A stretch of 64,000 nt of DNA, taken from contig CAJQUW010007294.1 in NCBI GenBank assembly GCA_907163375.1, positions 1-64,000 of the forward strand, written 5' to 3'. The first letter of the stretch is position 1; each line of letters opens with the position of its first letter. Shown here in pieces: positions 21,797 to 33,637 of this stretch. The position numbers and the translations under genes were made by a program. Source of the DNA: Prostheceraeus crozeri. Lineage: Eukaryota; Platyhelminthes; Polycladida; Euryleptidae. The notes under the pieces are model-generated. The model was not told the origin of the DNA. It made no database searches and saw nothing but the letters and a program-made list of their open reading frames with translations.

Positions 21797-24700
21797 CAAC
21801 GTAGCAAAGTGCGTCAAGGTAACAAAATTTAAAAAAAACAAGCTAATGACTAGTTAATTTTCAATAGGTACAAAATATGATTTAAAAGAAAATTTTTATA
21901 TCCTAAAATGTCTAAAAATTTAAAAAATGCTTACTAGAAGGACAAACAACGCTTCTCCTCATGTGTAATGAATTGGCGAGTAAGTCGTTCTGTTCAAAAT
22001 TATGTTTATCATTTATATATTGAAAAGATCCTATTTAACAGTCTGCCCATTCAGATGATAAGAGGACAGGTCTGTTTCCAATCAAAATACCAGATCTAGC
22101 TAACACAGCGGGATTACGCTATCTAAAATCTACCAGGTGTGTAAGAGAATTAATGTTAGTTCCTTAAGCTAAAACGTGAAATAAAATTCTACAAAAATAT
22201 GCATACAAATTATTTGACTATTTTTAATGAGGTCATCAACAGGAACTTGGTCAGGACGATCGCGTTTCGACCGCTTCATCCTGGACGCTCAAACCCGACC
22301 AAGCGCGGTCCTGTACATTTAAGATGCACAGCCTCAAAAGTTATATCTATAATAGGGAAAGATTAGCATCTATCAAAAAAATAGAGTCACTATTGACTGA
22401 AATGTACCTCAGGCATTTGAAAGAAGGACAGAGTCCTGCCAGTAGAGGTCAAGAGGCGGGGACATAGTCCACCTTCAACTCAAGACGTGCTGTAAAAACA
22501 ATTCAACGTAGCAAAGTGCGTCAAGGTAACAAAATTAAAAAAAAACAAGCTAATGACTAGTTAATTTTCAATAGGTACAAAATATGATTTAAAAGAAAAT
22601 TTTTATATCCTAAAATGTCTAAAAATTTAAAAAATGCTTACTAGAACGACAAACAACGCTTCTCCTCATGTGTAATGAATTGGCGAGTAAGTCGTTCTGT
22701 TCAAAATTATGTTTATCATTTATATATTGAAAAGATCCTATTTAACAGTCTGCCCATTCAGATGATAAGAGGACAGGTCTGTTTCCAATCAAAATACCAG
22801 ATCTAGCTAACACAGCGGGATTACGCTATCTAAAATTTACCAGGTGTGTAAGAGAATTAATGTTAGTTCCTTAAGCTAAAACGTGAAATAAAATTCTACA
22901 AAAATATGCATACAAATTATTTGACTATTTTTAATGAGGTCATCAACAGGAACTTGGTCAGGACGATCGCGTTTCGACCGCTTCATCCTGGACGCTCAAA
23001 CCCGACCAAGCGCGGTCCTGTACATTTAAGATGCACAGCCTCAAAAGTTATATCTATAATAGGGAAAGATTAGCATCTATCAAAAAAATAGAGTCACTAT
23101 TGACTGAAATGTACCTCAGGCATTTGAAAGAAGGACAGAGTCCTGCCAGTAGAGGTCAAGAGGCGGGGACATAGTCCACCTTCAACTCAAGACGTGCTGT
23201 AAAAACAATTCAACGTAGCAAAGTGCGTCAAGGTAACAAAATTAAAAAAAAACAAGCTAATGACTAGTTAATTTTCAATAGGTACAAAATATGATTTAAA
23301 AGAAAATTTTTATATCCTAAAATGTCTAAAAATTTAAAAAATGCTTACTAGAAGGACAAACAACGCTTCTCCTCTCCTCATGTGTAATGAATTGGCGAGT
23401 AAGTCGTTCTGTTCAAAATTATGTTTATCATTTATATATTGAAAAGATCCTATTTAACAGTCTGCCCATTCAGATGATAAGAGGACAGGTCTGTTTCCAA
23501 TCAAAATACCAGATCTAGCTAACACAGCGGGATTACGCTATCTATAATTTACCAGGTGTGTAAGAGAATTAATGTTAGTTCCTTAAGCTAAAACGTGAAA
23601 TAAAATTCTACAAAAATATGCATACAAATTATTTGACTATTTTTAATGAGGTCATCAACAGGAACTTGGTCAGGACGATCGCGTTTCGACCGCTTCATCC
23701 TGGACGCTCAAACCCGACCAAGCGCGGTCCTGTACATTTAAGATGCACAGCCTCAAAAGTTATATCTATAATAGGGAAAGATTAGCATCTATCAAAAAAA
23801 TAGAGTCACTATTGACTGAAATGTACCTCAGGCATTTGAAAGAAGGACAGAGTCCTGCCAGTAGAGGTCAAGAGGCGGGGACATAGTCCACCTTCAACTC
23901 AAGACGTGCTGTAAAAACAATTCAACGTAGCAAAGTGCGTCAAGGTAACAAAATTAAAAAAAACAAGCTAATGACTAGTTAATTTTCAATAGGTACAAAA
24001 TATGATTTAAAAGAAAATTTTTATATCCTAAAATGTCTAAAAATTTAAAAAAATGCTTACTAGAACGACAAACAACGCTTCTCCTCTCCTCATGTGTAAT
24101 GAATTGGCGAGTAAGTCGTTCTGTTCAAAATTATGTTTATCATTTATATATTGAAAAGATCCTATTTAACAGTCTGCCCATTCAGATGATAAGAGGACAG
24201 GTCTGTTTCCAATCAAAATACCAGATCTAGCTAACACAGCGGGATTACGCTATCTAAAATTTACCAGGTGTGTAAGAGAATTAATGTTAGTTCCTTAAGC
24301 TAAAACGTGAAATAAAATTCTACAAAAATATGCATACAAATTATTTGACTATTTTTAATGAGGTCATCAACAGGAACTTGGTCAGGACGATCGCGTTTCG
24401 ACCGCTTCATCCTGGACGCTCAAACCCGACCAAGCGCGGTCCTGTACATTTAAGATGCACAGCCTCAAAAGTTATATCTATAATAGGGAAAGATTAGCAT
24501 CTATCAAAAAAATAGAGTCACTATTGACTGAAATGTACCTCAGGCATTTGAAAGAAGGACAGAGTCCTGCCAGTAGAGGTCAAGAGGCGGGGACATAGTC
24601 CACCTTCAACTCAAGACGTGCTGTAAAAACAATTCAACGTAGCAAAGTGCGTCAAGGTAACAAAATTAAAAAAAAACAAGCTAATGACTAGTTAATTTTC

Positions 24701-27700
24701 AATAGGTACAAAATATGATTTAAAAGAAAATTTTTATATCCTAAAATGTCTAAAAATTTAAAAAATGCTTACTAGAAGGACAAACAACGCTTCTCCTCAT
24801 GTGTAATGAATTGGCGAGTAAGTCGTTCTGTTCAAAATTATGTTTATCATTTATATATTGAAAAGATCCTATTTAACAGTCTGCCCATTCAGATGATAAG
24901 AGGACAGGTCTGTTTCCAATCAAAATACCAGATCTAGCTAACACAGCGGGATTACGCTATCTATAATTTACCAGGTGTGTAAGAGAATTAATGTTAGTTC
25001 CTTAAGCTAAAACGTGAAATAAAATTCTACAAAAATATGCATACAAATTATTTGACTATTTTTAATGAGGTCATCAACAGGAACTTGGTCAGGACGATCG
25101 CGTTTCGACCGCTTCATCCTGGACGCTCAAACCCGACCAAGCGCGGTCCTGTACATTTAAGATGCACAGCCTCAAAAGTTATATCTATAATAGGGAAAGA
25201 TTAGCATCTATCAAAAAAATAGAGTCACTATTGACTGAAATGTACCTCAGGCATTTGAAAGAAGGACAGAGTCCTGCCAGTAGAGGTCAAGAGGCGGGGA
25301 CATAGTCCACCTTCAACTCAAGACGTGCTGTAAAAACAATTCAACGTAGCAAAGTGCGTCAAGGTAACAAAATTAAAAAAAAACAAGCTAATGACTAGTT
25401 AATTTTCAATAGGTACAAAATATGATTTAAAAGAAAATTTTTATATCCTAAAATGTCTAAAAATTTAAAAAAATGCTTACTAGAACGACAAACAACGCTT
25501 CTCCTCTCCTCATGTGTAATGAATTGGCGAGTAAGTCGTTCTGTTCAAAATTATGTTTATCATTTATATATTGAAAAGATCCTATTTAACAGTCTGCCCA
25601 TTCAGATGATAAGAGGACAGGTCTGTTTCCAATCAAAATACCAGATCTAGCTAACACAGCGGGATTACGCTATCTAAAATTTACCAGGTGTGTAAGAGAA
25701 TTAATGTTAGTTCCTTAAGCTAAAACGTGAAATAAAATTCTACAAAAATATGCATACAAATTATTTGACTATTTTTAATGAGGTCATCAACAGGAACTTG
25801 GTCAGGACGATCGCGTTTCGACCGCTTCATCCTGGACGCTCAAACCCGACCAAGCGCGGTCCTGTACATTTAAGATGCACAGCCTCAAAAGTTATATCTA
25901 TAATAGGGAAAGATTAGCATCTATCAAAAAAATAGAGTCACTATTGACTGAAATGTACCTCAGGCATTTGAAAGAAGGACAGAGTCCTGCCAGTAGAGGT
26001 CAAGAGGCGGGGACATAGTCCACCTTCAACTCAAGACGTGCTGTAAAAACAATTCAACGTAGCAAAGTGCGTCAAGGTAACAAAATTAAAAAAAAACAAG
26101 CTAATGACTAGTTAATTTTCAATAGGTACAAAATATGATTTAAAAGAAAATTTTTATATCCTAAAATGTCTAAAAATTTAAAAAAATGCTTACTAGAACG
26201 ACAAACAACGCTTCTCCTCTCCTCATGTGTAATGAATTGGCGAGTAAGTCGTTCTGTTCAAAATTATGTTTATCATTTATATATTGAAAAGATCCTATTT
26301 AACAGTCTGCCCATTCAGATGATAAGAGGACAGGTCTGTTTCCAATCAAAATACCAGATCTAGCTAACACAGCGGGATTACGCTATCTAAAATTTACCAG
26401 GTGTGTAAGAGAATTAATGTTAGTTCCTTAAGCTAAAACGTGAAATAAAATTCTACAAAAATATGCATACAAATTATTTGACTATTTTTAATGAGGTCAT
26501 CAACAGGAACTTGGTCAGGACGATCGCGTTTCGACCGCTTCATCCTGGACGCTCAAACCCGACCAAGCGCGGTCCTGTACATTTAAGATGCACAGCCTCA
26601 AAAGTTATATCTATAATAGGGAAAGATTAGCATCTATCAAAAAAATAGAGTCACTATTGACTGAAATGTACCTCAGGCATTTGAAAGAAGGACAGAGTCC
26701 TGCCAGTAGAGGTCAAGAGGCGGGGACATAGTCCACCTTCAACTCAAGACGTGCTGTAAAAACAATTCAACGTAGCAAAGTGCGTCAAGGTAACAAAATT
26801 AAAAAAAACAAGCTAATGACTAGTTAATTTTCAATAGGTACAAAATATGATTTAAAAGAAAATTTTTATATCCTAAAATGTCTAAAAATTTAAAAAATGC
26901 TTACTAGAACGACAAACAACGCTTCTCCTCTCCTCATGTGTAATGAATTGGCGAGTAAGTCGTTCTGTTCAAAATTATGTTTATCATTTATATATTGAAA
27001 AGATCCTATTTAACAGTCTGCCCATTCAGATGATAAGAGGACAGGTCTGTTTCCAATCAAAATACCAGATCTAGCTAACACAGCGGGATTACGCTATCTA
27101 AAATTTACCAGGTGTGTAAGAGAATTAATTTTAGTTCCTTAAGCTAAAACGTGAAATAAAATTCTACAAAAATATGCATACAAATTATTTGACTATTTTT
27201 AATGAGGTCATCAACAGGAACTTGGTCAGGACGATCGCGTTTCGACCGCTTCATCCTGGACGCTCAAACCCGACCAAGCGCGGTCCTGTACATTTAAGAT
27301 GCACAGCCTCAAAAGTTATATCTATAATAAGGAAAGATTTGCATCTATCAAAAAAAAAATAGAGTCACTATTGACTGAAATGTACCTCAGGCATTTGAAA
27401 GAAGGACAGAGTCCTGCCAGTAGAGGTCAAGAGGCGGGGACATAGTCCACCTTCAACTCAAGACGTGCTGTAAAAACAATTCAACGTAGCAAAGTGCGTC
27501 AAGGTAACAAAATTAAAAAAAAACAAGCTAATGACTAGTTAATTTTCAATAGGTACAAAATATGATTTAAAAGAAAATTTTTATATCCTAAAATGTCTAA
27601 AAATTTAAAAAATGCTTACTAGAAGGACAAACAACGCTTCTCCTCATGTGTAATGAATTGGCGAGTAAGTCGTTCTGTTCAAAATTATGTTTATCATTTA

Positions 27701-27720
27701 TATATTGAAAAGATCCTATT
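21797..27720. repeat. Satellite-like array, unit 707-714 bp, about 8.3 copies
   Basis: Units start (CAACGTAGCAAAGTGCGTCA) at 21797, 22504, 23211, 23923, 24635, 25342, 26055, 26768 and 27482; the last is cut off near 27720. Copies are nearly identical and vary in A-run length and in a CTCCT duplication. The array lies only in the left arm. In the right arm the flanks are joined (near 39208). Short open frames in some copies are created by the A-run length and are not genes. Confidence 0.95.
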
Positions 27721-28285
27721 TTACTGCAAAAAAAGTTTTACTGCAACACAGGTTGATGTATAGTTAGAAAAGTTTGATCATCGACGTTTACGAAACACAA
27801 GTGTCATGAAATGCAAGCGTTAGTGTAGTCAAATAATTTTACCTCGACGCACGTTTGTGAAAATAAAGTTTGATCATTGAAGTTGTATGACTGACCGAAC
27901 TCATCACAGCATTAGAAAGTTTTATCGAAAAGGTTTTACTGCACAGTGTAGATTGTCTTGTAACTTACTTTCACAGTGTTAGAAAGTTTTATTGGAGAAA
28001 GTTGCCAAATGTTTCCCTATTAGAAAATTCAAACTTCATGACTGTTAGATTAGCTTCATCAGGTTTACTAAAAGCAGTTTTCTACTGCAGTGAGACTGAG
28101 AGTCTAGAATGTTATATGAAAACATTGTTCAATTCACCACATCGCTAGAAAGTTTTACTGCACTGTGTAGATTGTTTCACACAAGGTCTTATAGTCAGCG
28201 TTGAATGTTTTATAAAACCAGATGTTGTCACACACGCTGAGTGTGTGAGAGCTAGTACCATGACATTGAATTGCGTGGGTCGTAA

Positions 28286-28390
28286 AAGTCCATAATCCAA
28301 GGGTAGGCTCCTCTACGGTTGGATTTAGGGACTTATATCACATGCGTTAACCGTTCGCGTAGAATACGTGAAGCACATGTTCGCTTAAAT
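28286..28390 (+). ncRNA. Stem-loop module 1 in the left arm
   Basis: 28286-28334 folds into a stem of about 21 bp with a loop of about 6 bases: AAGTCCATAATCCAAGGGTAG against CTACGGTTGGATTTAGGG and ACTT. It is followed by TTATAT and GTAGAATACGTGAAGCACAT. Related modules lie at 30724-30830 and 31254-31340, and all are mirrored in the right arm. It could be a small structured RNA or an RNA 3'-end element. Function is unproven. Confidence 0.35.
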
Positions 28391-29511
28391 GCAAATGTTG
28401 AAATAAGTTTTGTAAGAAGTCTTTGACAGGCTGTTGTGAAACTTAGCGAACGTTGAAAAAGTTTTATAAAATGTTTCTGCATTCACACTCGTTAGCGTGC
28501 CAGTTTTACTAAATGTGTAGTTTGCCTTTATCAAATTGAATGCGTGTGTAGACTGTTTTGTAAATAAAGACAGCGTGTTTGCACTCTGCATCGACAGCAT
28601 ACAAGTGTACACATAACAACCTGTAACGTTGTAAGTCGAATGCATATGAGTTAGGAAACACTCGAAACATGTGTGAGATAAAAATCAACCTGCTAGATGA
28701 AGTGAAACACAAAAGTGTCACAACTAGTTTACGGGAAATAAAGGAGAACTGTGACAACGTTTACACTCATCATAGACAGATGAACATATAGTCTAACTTT
28801 CTGACATTCAAATGAAAGTCGTAAACATGAACCGTGGTGTAAGAAACTTTAGAACAACAACTTTATGTTGGTAAAACTTTCATAGATTGCAGTCGCGTTG
28901 AAAGCTGATATAAAGACCTGTAGAAACGCATAAGTCTTAGTTCAACGACTCGACCATTGAACTCACACAATGAACAAGTCTGTGTAATTAACACGCTCAT
29001 CAGTAGGAAACAGCAAAGCATGCCATGTCATTGAATGATGAAGACTGTGGAATTATTTCATGAGTATGAAACAGCGAACATTAGGACTGACCATGAGCAT
29101 GAAAGGCTAGAATCAACGTTTGCTTTTCATGAGCTTGACAAATGAAACCGTGTCTCATTTCTAAACGAATCGTGCATTGATAATAGAATCAACATTGAAA
29201 CCTTTATCAAGTGATTTTCTGTGCGAATGCAGACGATGTGAAAATGACACACGGATTGACATTTAACATTGCTTGCAATAGTCAACACGCTGCCATTCAA
29301 AAGCAGCTAAAATGTTTATCATAAAACCTATCAGTGAAAAAACCCTCCTGTGCCCACAAAGAATCATAAGTGCACTCTGACGCCTGTTTGTCTCGCTAGC
29401 CCCTCAGCAGATAGATTAGAACACAAAGATGAATGACAGCGCAGCCGGTGGGCGACCGTCTGTCGCGCTAGCACCCATCTCTGGCACCCGTCTGTCACAT
29501 GAAACAGAGAT

Positions 29512-29739
29512 CTATCGCATCTGTCCCACGAGCAAGGATGCAGGAACGTATCGCCATCTCCGACCTCCCACCTGGCTGATTCCCACACAGCTCATTGCTA
29601 TCGCGTCGGAAGGGAGATTCACGCGATAAATGCATCTAAGTTTGTTGAGTGGTTGAGGATGGCAGTCAATGAAAATATGACTTCCCTTTTCGTCCACCAA
29701 CCATAAGCTTAGAGCGATTTGATTGCGCGAACCAGACAT
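29512..29739 (-). CDS. Hypothetical 75-aa protein, left arm
   Basis: Starts MSGSRNQIALSLWLVDEKGS and ends VPASLLVGQMR. No family recognised, no signal peptide or membrane segment. It is divergent from the 146-codon frame at 29847, and the two share a 107-bp spacer with one ATATAAA box (29761-29767) that reads as TATA-like on both strands. The amino-acid sequence is the same in the right arm (37174-37401), but since the arms are nearly identical DNA this is weak evidence for selection. Confidence 0.35.
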   Translation of the reverse strand: MSGSRNQIALSLWLVDEKGSHIFIDCHPQPLNKLRCIYRVNLPSDAIAMSCVGISQVGGRRWRYVPASLLVGQMR

Positions 29740-29760
29740 TTGAAAGGCTGTATCATTCTC

Positions 29761-29767
29761 ATATAAA
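29761..29767. promoter_or_regulatory. Shared TATA-like box between divergent frames
   Basis: ATATAAA on +, TTTATAT on -, placed about 80 bases before the start of the 146-codon frame and about 20 bases before the start of the 75-codon frame. The latter is too close for a normal TATA-to-start distance, so the box more probably serves the + frame. Mirrored at 37146-37152. Confidence 0.4.
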
Positions 29768-29846
29768 GCAGAGTGTCTTACAGTTTACTATCATAATCAT
29801 CTCCGAGAAGCCGACTGCTCAAGTTACCCCATATAGGATTACTTAT

Positions 29847-30287
29847 ATGGGCGAGACTTTTCTCTCCGATGAGATTGAGGATATAGTATTTCAGTTTATG
29901 AAATACCATTCCTTGTTCCATGAATCGAACGTTATAACTCCACCCGAATCCCCGATGATGGATCTGCAGGAATCTCCGAGTGAGAGAGAGACGGTGGGGA
30001 GTGAGGCCGAGACGGTGACGAGCGAGGCCGAGACGGTGGAAAGAGAGGAGATGATGTGGAGTGAGGACTCGGAAAGTGATAACATAAAAAGTGAGGAAAT
30101 GGAAGCGAGTGAAGATGTCATTGTGATATCGGATGATGAAGTAAGAGTTTTACACATGGATGCGAATGACTATCATCTCAACTCATTCATGTTTTCTTTC
30201 AGTGATGGAGTGAGTGATGGGCGTTCTTTAGTTCATAAAATCATCATTCACACATACAGCACACTGTTTCACCACATTTCCTCGTGA
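29847..30287 (+). CDS. Hypothetical acidic 146-aa protein, left arm
   Basis: Starts MGETFLSDEIEDIVFQFMKY. The middle is very acidic with repeats of SEAETV (residues about 51-65). VIVISDDEV at about residues 90-98 matches the SUMO-interacting pattern of hydrophobic residues followed by acids. The acidic, unfolded nature would suit a transcription-type regulator, but no domain is recognised. A TATA box lies about 80 bases upstream. The right-arm copy (36626-37066) differs at only two residues. Confidence 0.4.
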   Translation: MGETFLSDEIEDIVFQFMKYHSLFHESNVITPPESPMMDLQESPSERETVGSEAETVTSEAETVEREEMMWSEDSESDNIKSEEMEASEDVIVISDDEVRVLHMDANDYHLNSFMFSFSDGVSDGRSLVHKIIIHTYSTLFHHISS

Positions 30288-30440
30288 ATGCATCATGAGT
30301 TCTTATATGAACTTCCTTCTAATGCAGCTAAAGCGGTCCCAAGCCCGCCACATATCTTCGGATATGGAATGCAGAGGGGAAGGATATATGATGAATGGAA
30401 TGAAATGGGAGGACACTCTTGCACCACATGCAGCCACAAA
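30288..30440 (+). repeat. 3'-end-like motif shared by two modules in each arm
   Basis: After the acidic frame comes a hairpin (AGTTC..TTATAT..GAACT, about 30299-30315) and then GATGAATGGAATGAAATGGG followed by AGGACA. Module 1 has the same order: hairpin AGTTCTT-TT-AAGAACT near 21405 and GATGAATGGAATGAAGGGAGG near 21442. The shared arrangement suggests two related transcription units. Confidence 0.45.
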
Positions 30441-30723
30441 CACATTTCAATCTTCATTAAGATGACATTCAATCACTTGAATTCTAATGTGACCTAATCC
30501 TTAGATCTCAGTACAGTCAACTCTCTAACGTGCTTGTTAAACCTATTATCTCTATCTTTACAAACACTGAAAGGATTCTAACATGATTTCAAACTTTACA
30601 AACATCAACTTTATTTCTAACGTTACAAACAGTGAAATGCTTGTGACGTTATTTTATATTTTATCTATCTTGCAAACAGTGAAATGCTTGTCACTTTATT
30701 TATACTTGACCTATAAATTGCTA

Positions 30724-30830
30724 AAGTCCATCATCTATGGGGACAGGGTTAGCTACGGTTGGATTTAGGGTTTTATATAACTCAAATGAACGATCTCTTT
30801 TAGTGTAGAATACGTGATGCATATGTTCGC
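30724..30830 (+). ncRNA. Stem-loop module 2 in the left arm
   Basis: Shares CTACGGTTGGATTTAGGG, then TTTATAT and GTAGAATACGTGATGCATAT with module 1. The stem is less perfect here. Confidence 0.3.
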
Positions 30831-31253
30831 TTTATAAAATGACTTTGAATGTAAGACTTAATTTCATGGTGAAAAGACAGGTTTCATATCGTTGATAAGG
30901 GATAGTTACATACCCATTATGTTATACACTTTACATTCGATGCGATCAGCTGCAAGGTGATTGATGCATGTTCAATAGAAGCGTTGTATGTATCTTAGTG
31001 ATTGGAATAATAAGTGTGTAAAGAGTTGATTAGGAAAATATATAATAGTCAACGCATGAAAGTTTCTTGTTATCCAAGCTAGGAATATATTAACATCATT
31101 CATCAGTCAGTGTTGTATTTTAAAAGTCGTATGCTGACAGAGACATAAGTTTCCTAATTATACAGCAAAACTCCTAAATCCATAGGATAGGTGTCCCTGT
31201 GTTGAGATTTGGGGATTTAACGTTTTAGAAGTACAAGTTACATTGATAAATCA

Positions 31254-31340
31254 CTAAGTCCATAGCATAGTCAACCCTATGACAAGACTTAGCGTTTTAT
31301 ATGATCCGTGTTAGCAATATCTGCTCGTGTAGAATGTGAC
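31254..31340 (+). ncRNA. Stem-loop module 3 in the left arm
   Basis: CTAAGTCCATAGCATAG pairs with CTATGACAAGACTTAG around a loop of 6 bases (31254-31292). TTTATAT and GTGTAGAATGTGAC follow, as in the other modules. Confidence 0.3.
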
Positions 31341-31539
31341 TCAATGCGTTTAGTCAAATAATGTATCATCAACTTTATTCACTTGGTTAGATGATGAAGA
31401 AAGTGTGAGATAGAAGTGAAAGTGATCTCATAAAGTTTAGAACACAAAGTAGTAACATTGTAGGAATAAGTAAAGTGAAAAGTTATGTCGCATGAAATCA
31501 GTGATGCAAGATTAGCTCGCATTGAAATGAATTGGTATT

Positions 31540-32300
31540 GTAACAAACAAGCTATGTGGGATTCAGCATATGTTTGAAGACAAGCGCTGTTAAAAGGTTT
31601 TGAGATGATGTGAATTTCATCACGTCATGTTCATGGATGTAACAGAATGAATGTCTCTACTGCTTGAGTGTATAAGATAGAACACATATCGTAGTTGTTG
31701 CATGTAAACTGGAGGTTCATATTCGACGAAAGCAAAGATTGAGATTGCAAAGTTTAATGAATAGGTAGTGTAGCTAACTGGTTAAACATAGTTATAAGAA
31801 ACCGCAGAAACATATCGAGATAGGATCATATTGCAATAGGACTGTTAATTTATGAAAGTAATTCATGTAAAGTTAAACTGAAGTAGTTTGTATATTTGAT
31901 GAAGACAAGATACTATGAGTGTGAACGTAGGAATAGCATGCAATGGAGTATGCGTTGAAATGATTGTATGCCAAGTGTATATGAAAAGTTATTTCCAACA
32001 GCAAATGAGTAACACGAACGTATTAAGGTGCTACAAGTCTTTCATATTGATGAGGTTGACTGGAAGAAATGACTGTTGTGGTAAATGGGGAATTCAGCCT
32101 ATGTTGAAAGTCAGGTACTGCGAAAGTTTTTATGATGATATTTGTCAAGATTGAATGCAAAGTATCACATCATGTTTATAGATGAAAAGTGGAAGAGAAT
32201 AAATGTCTTTGCAGGTTTTGAGTGTATAGGATAGAACGCATGAAACAGTTACACTATATAAATAAAGTTAAAGGGTCACAGTTGATGAAAGGTAGCTTTG
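31540..32300 (+). repeat. Diverged tandem duplication of about 540 bp inside the arm
   Basis: 31545-31690 and 32085-32230 align with substitutions and indels (GGGATTCAGCATATGTTTGA against GGAATTCAGCCTATGTTGAA, both ending near GAGTGTATA.GATAGAAC.CAT). An open frame of 79 codons in the second copy (31915-32154) is not kept in the first, so it is not called a gene. Confidence 0.5.
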
Positions 32301-32571
32301 ATAGACTTCACATGGGTTGTTATGTAGAATGAATTGATATTCATAAATGGAAGTATGATCTAGTGATAAAGTTTCTAAGCCTTTCTTATGAGTGTCTATG
32401 TAAGGCTGACTTTCATAAGTTGAGAAATGACTGTCTTCATAAGTGCAGAATAAAAGTATTTAGCTAGCGTGCATTATCTTTCAGGGATGATTGAACTCAA
32501 GTATTGTTATGCAGTATGTCTTGTCATGATATTTCGTATTGAACACTGTATCAAGTCTGTGCCAACACTGT

Positions 32572-33510
32572 CACCATTCCTCTTTTGCATACATATGAGT
32601 TCATTGGTACCATTTACTCAATTTTCTGTTATGTCTAAATATGCAGATGACGTTGTTGTTATGTTCCCAGTCACTGACCCCAGTACCATTGAAGCAACTA
32701 TAAGAAGTGAAGTTAGCAATGTTGAGAATTGGTGTACCTTGCATGGTTTAACTCTCAATACAGGAAAGACTCAATGCATGTACGTTAAGAAGAGATCCAT
32801 GTCTTTATCTCCAACGAACATCGTTTTTGAAAACCAGCTAAAGATTCTGGGAGTCATCTACAGCGCGAACTTTTCATGGGATGTATTTGTCGACACATTA
32901 TGCAGACGTGCTAGTCAAAAACTCCTTATCATAAAGCGCCTAAAGTATTCCTTGTCGAAAACTGAGTTATTACTCGTCTACAACGCTGTAATTTTGTCTA
33001 CCCTCGAGTACAACGCTCCCCTGCTTATTGGCTTAAATCAGAAAAATTCCGAAAAACTCGAAAGAGTGCGCAAACGTTGCCATCGCATTATTTGCGGTTC
33101 TGATTGCGATTGCGATAAATTTACACCCCTGACAACGAGACGGGAAACACAAGCACTGAAACTTTTTAGAGACATGTTACATCCTGAGAATCTCCTTCAC
33201 CATCTTGTCCCAGCGAATTTGACTCAATCTCGTCTGTCCCATCAGCTTGTGATACCTTACTCTCGAACTCACTTTCGCCGCTCATCTTTCATACCGACGT
33301 GTGCCATTTTGTACAACAGCATGACTTAGTGTTTGCTATTGACTTAGTTTTTTTTTTCTTCGATAATTTGATAAATTACCATGTTCCTTGTTATCAGCGC
33401 ACCTTAATTCTGCGAAAAGAATTGTATCTATACCGAATGTACCACTTCCGATATGCATGATTTTCATTACAAATATAAAGCATACTACTACTACTACTAC
33501 TACTACTACT
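32572..33510 (+). mobile_element. LINE C, 5'-truncated, inside the left arm
   Basis: A 939-bp insert ending in a TAC repeat tail (33483-33510). It is open from its start to 33329 and reads KYADDVVVMFPVTDPSTIEA (RT catalytic YADD), then the thumb region STLEYNAPLLIGLNQKNSEK and a natural-looking C-terminus. The 5' part of the element is missing. The right arm lacks it and shows the uninterrupted site (CCAACACTGTATCAGTCAAC in reverse complement, near 34340). ACTGT occurs on both sides as a probable short target duplication. This copy is young: the frame is unbroken. Confidence 0.9.
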
Positions 33511-33637
33511 GTATCAGTCAACACTGTATCATGGCTAGCAAGGTAGCAGCCAAATGATGCCATTTGCTTCTTCTGTTTTTGTATACTGTTCATTAGTTTG
33601 ATGAATGGTTATAAGTCATCGTTTTATTATCACGCAC

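Noticed and set aside
24033-26363. Repeated 65-codon frames in the satellite
   Set aside because: They appear only in copies with a longer A run and the CTCCT duplication, and vanish in the others; not genes.
21797-27720. CRISPR-like array
   Set aside because: The units are 710-bp satellite copies without short repeats and unique spacers, in eukaryotic DNA.
31915-32154. 79-codon frame, the same in both arms
   Set aside because: Identity follows from the near-identical arms, and the older tandem copy of this segment does not keep the frame.
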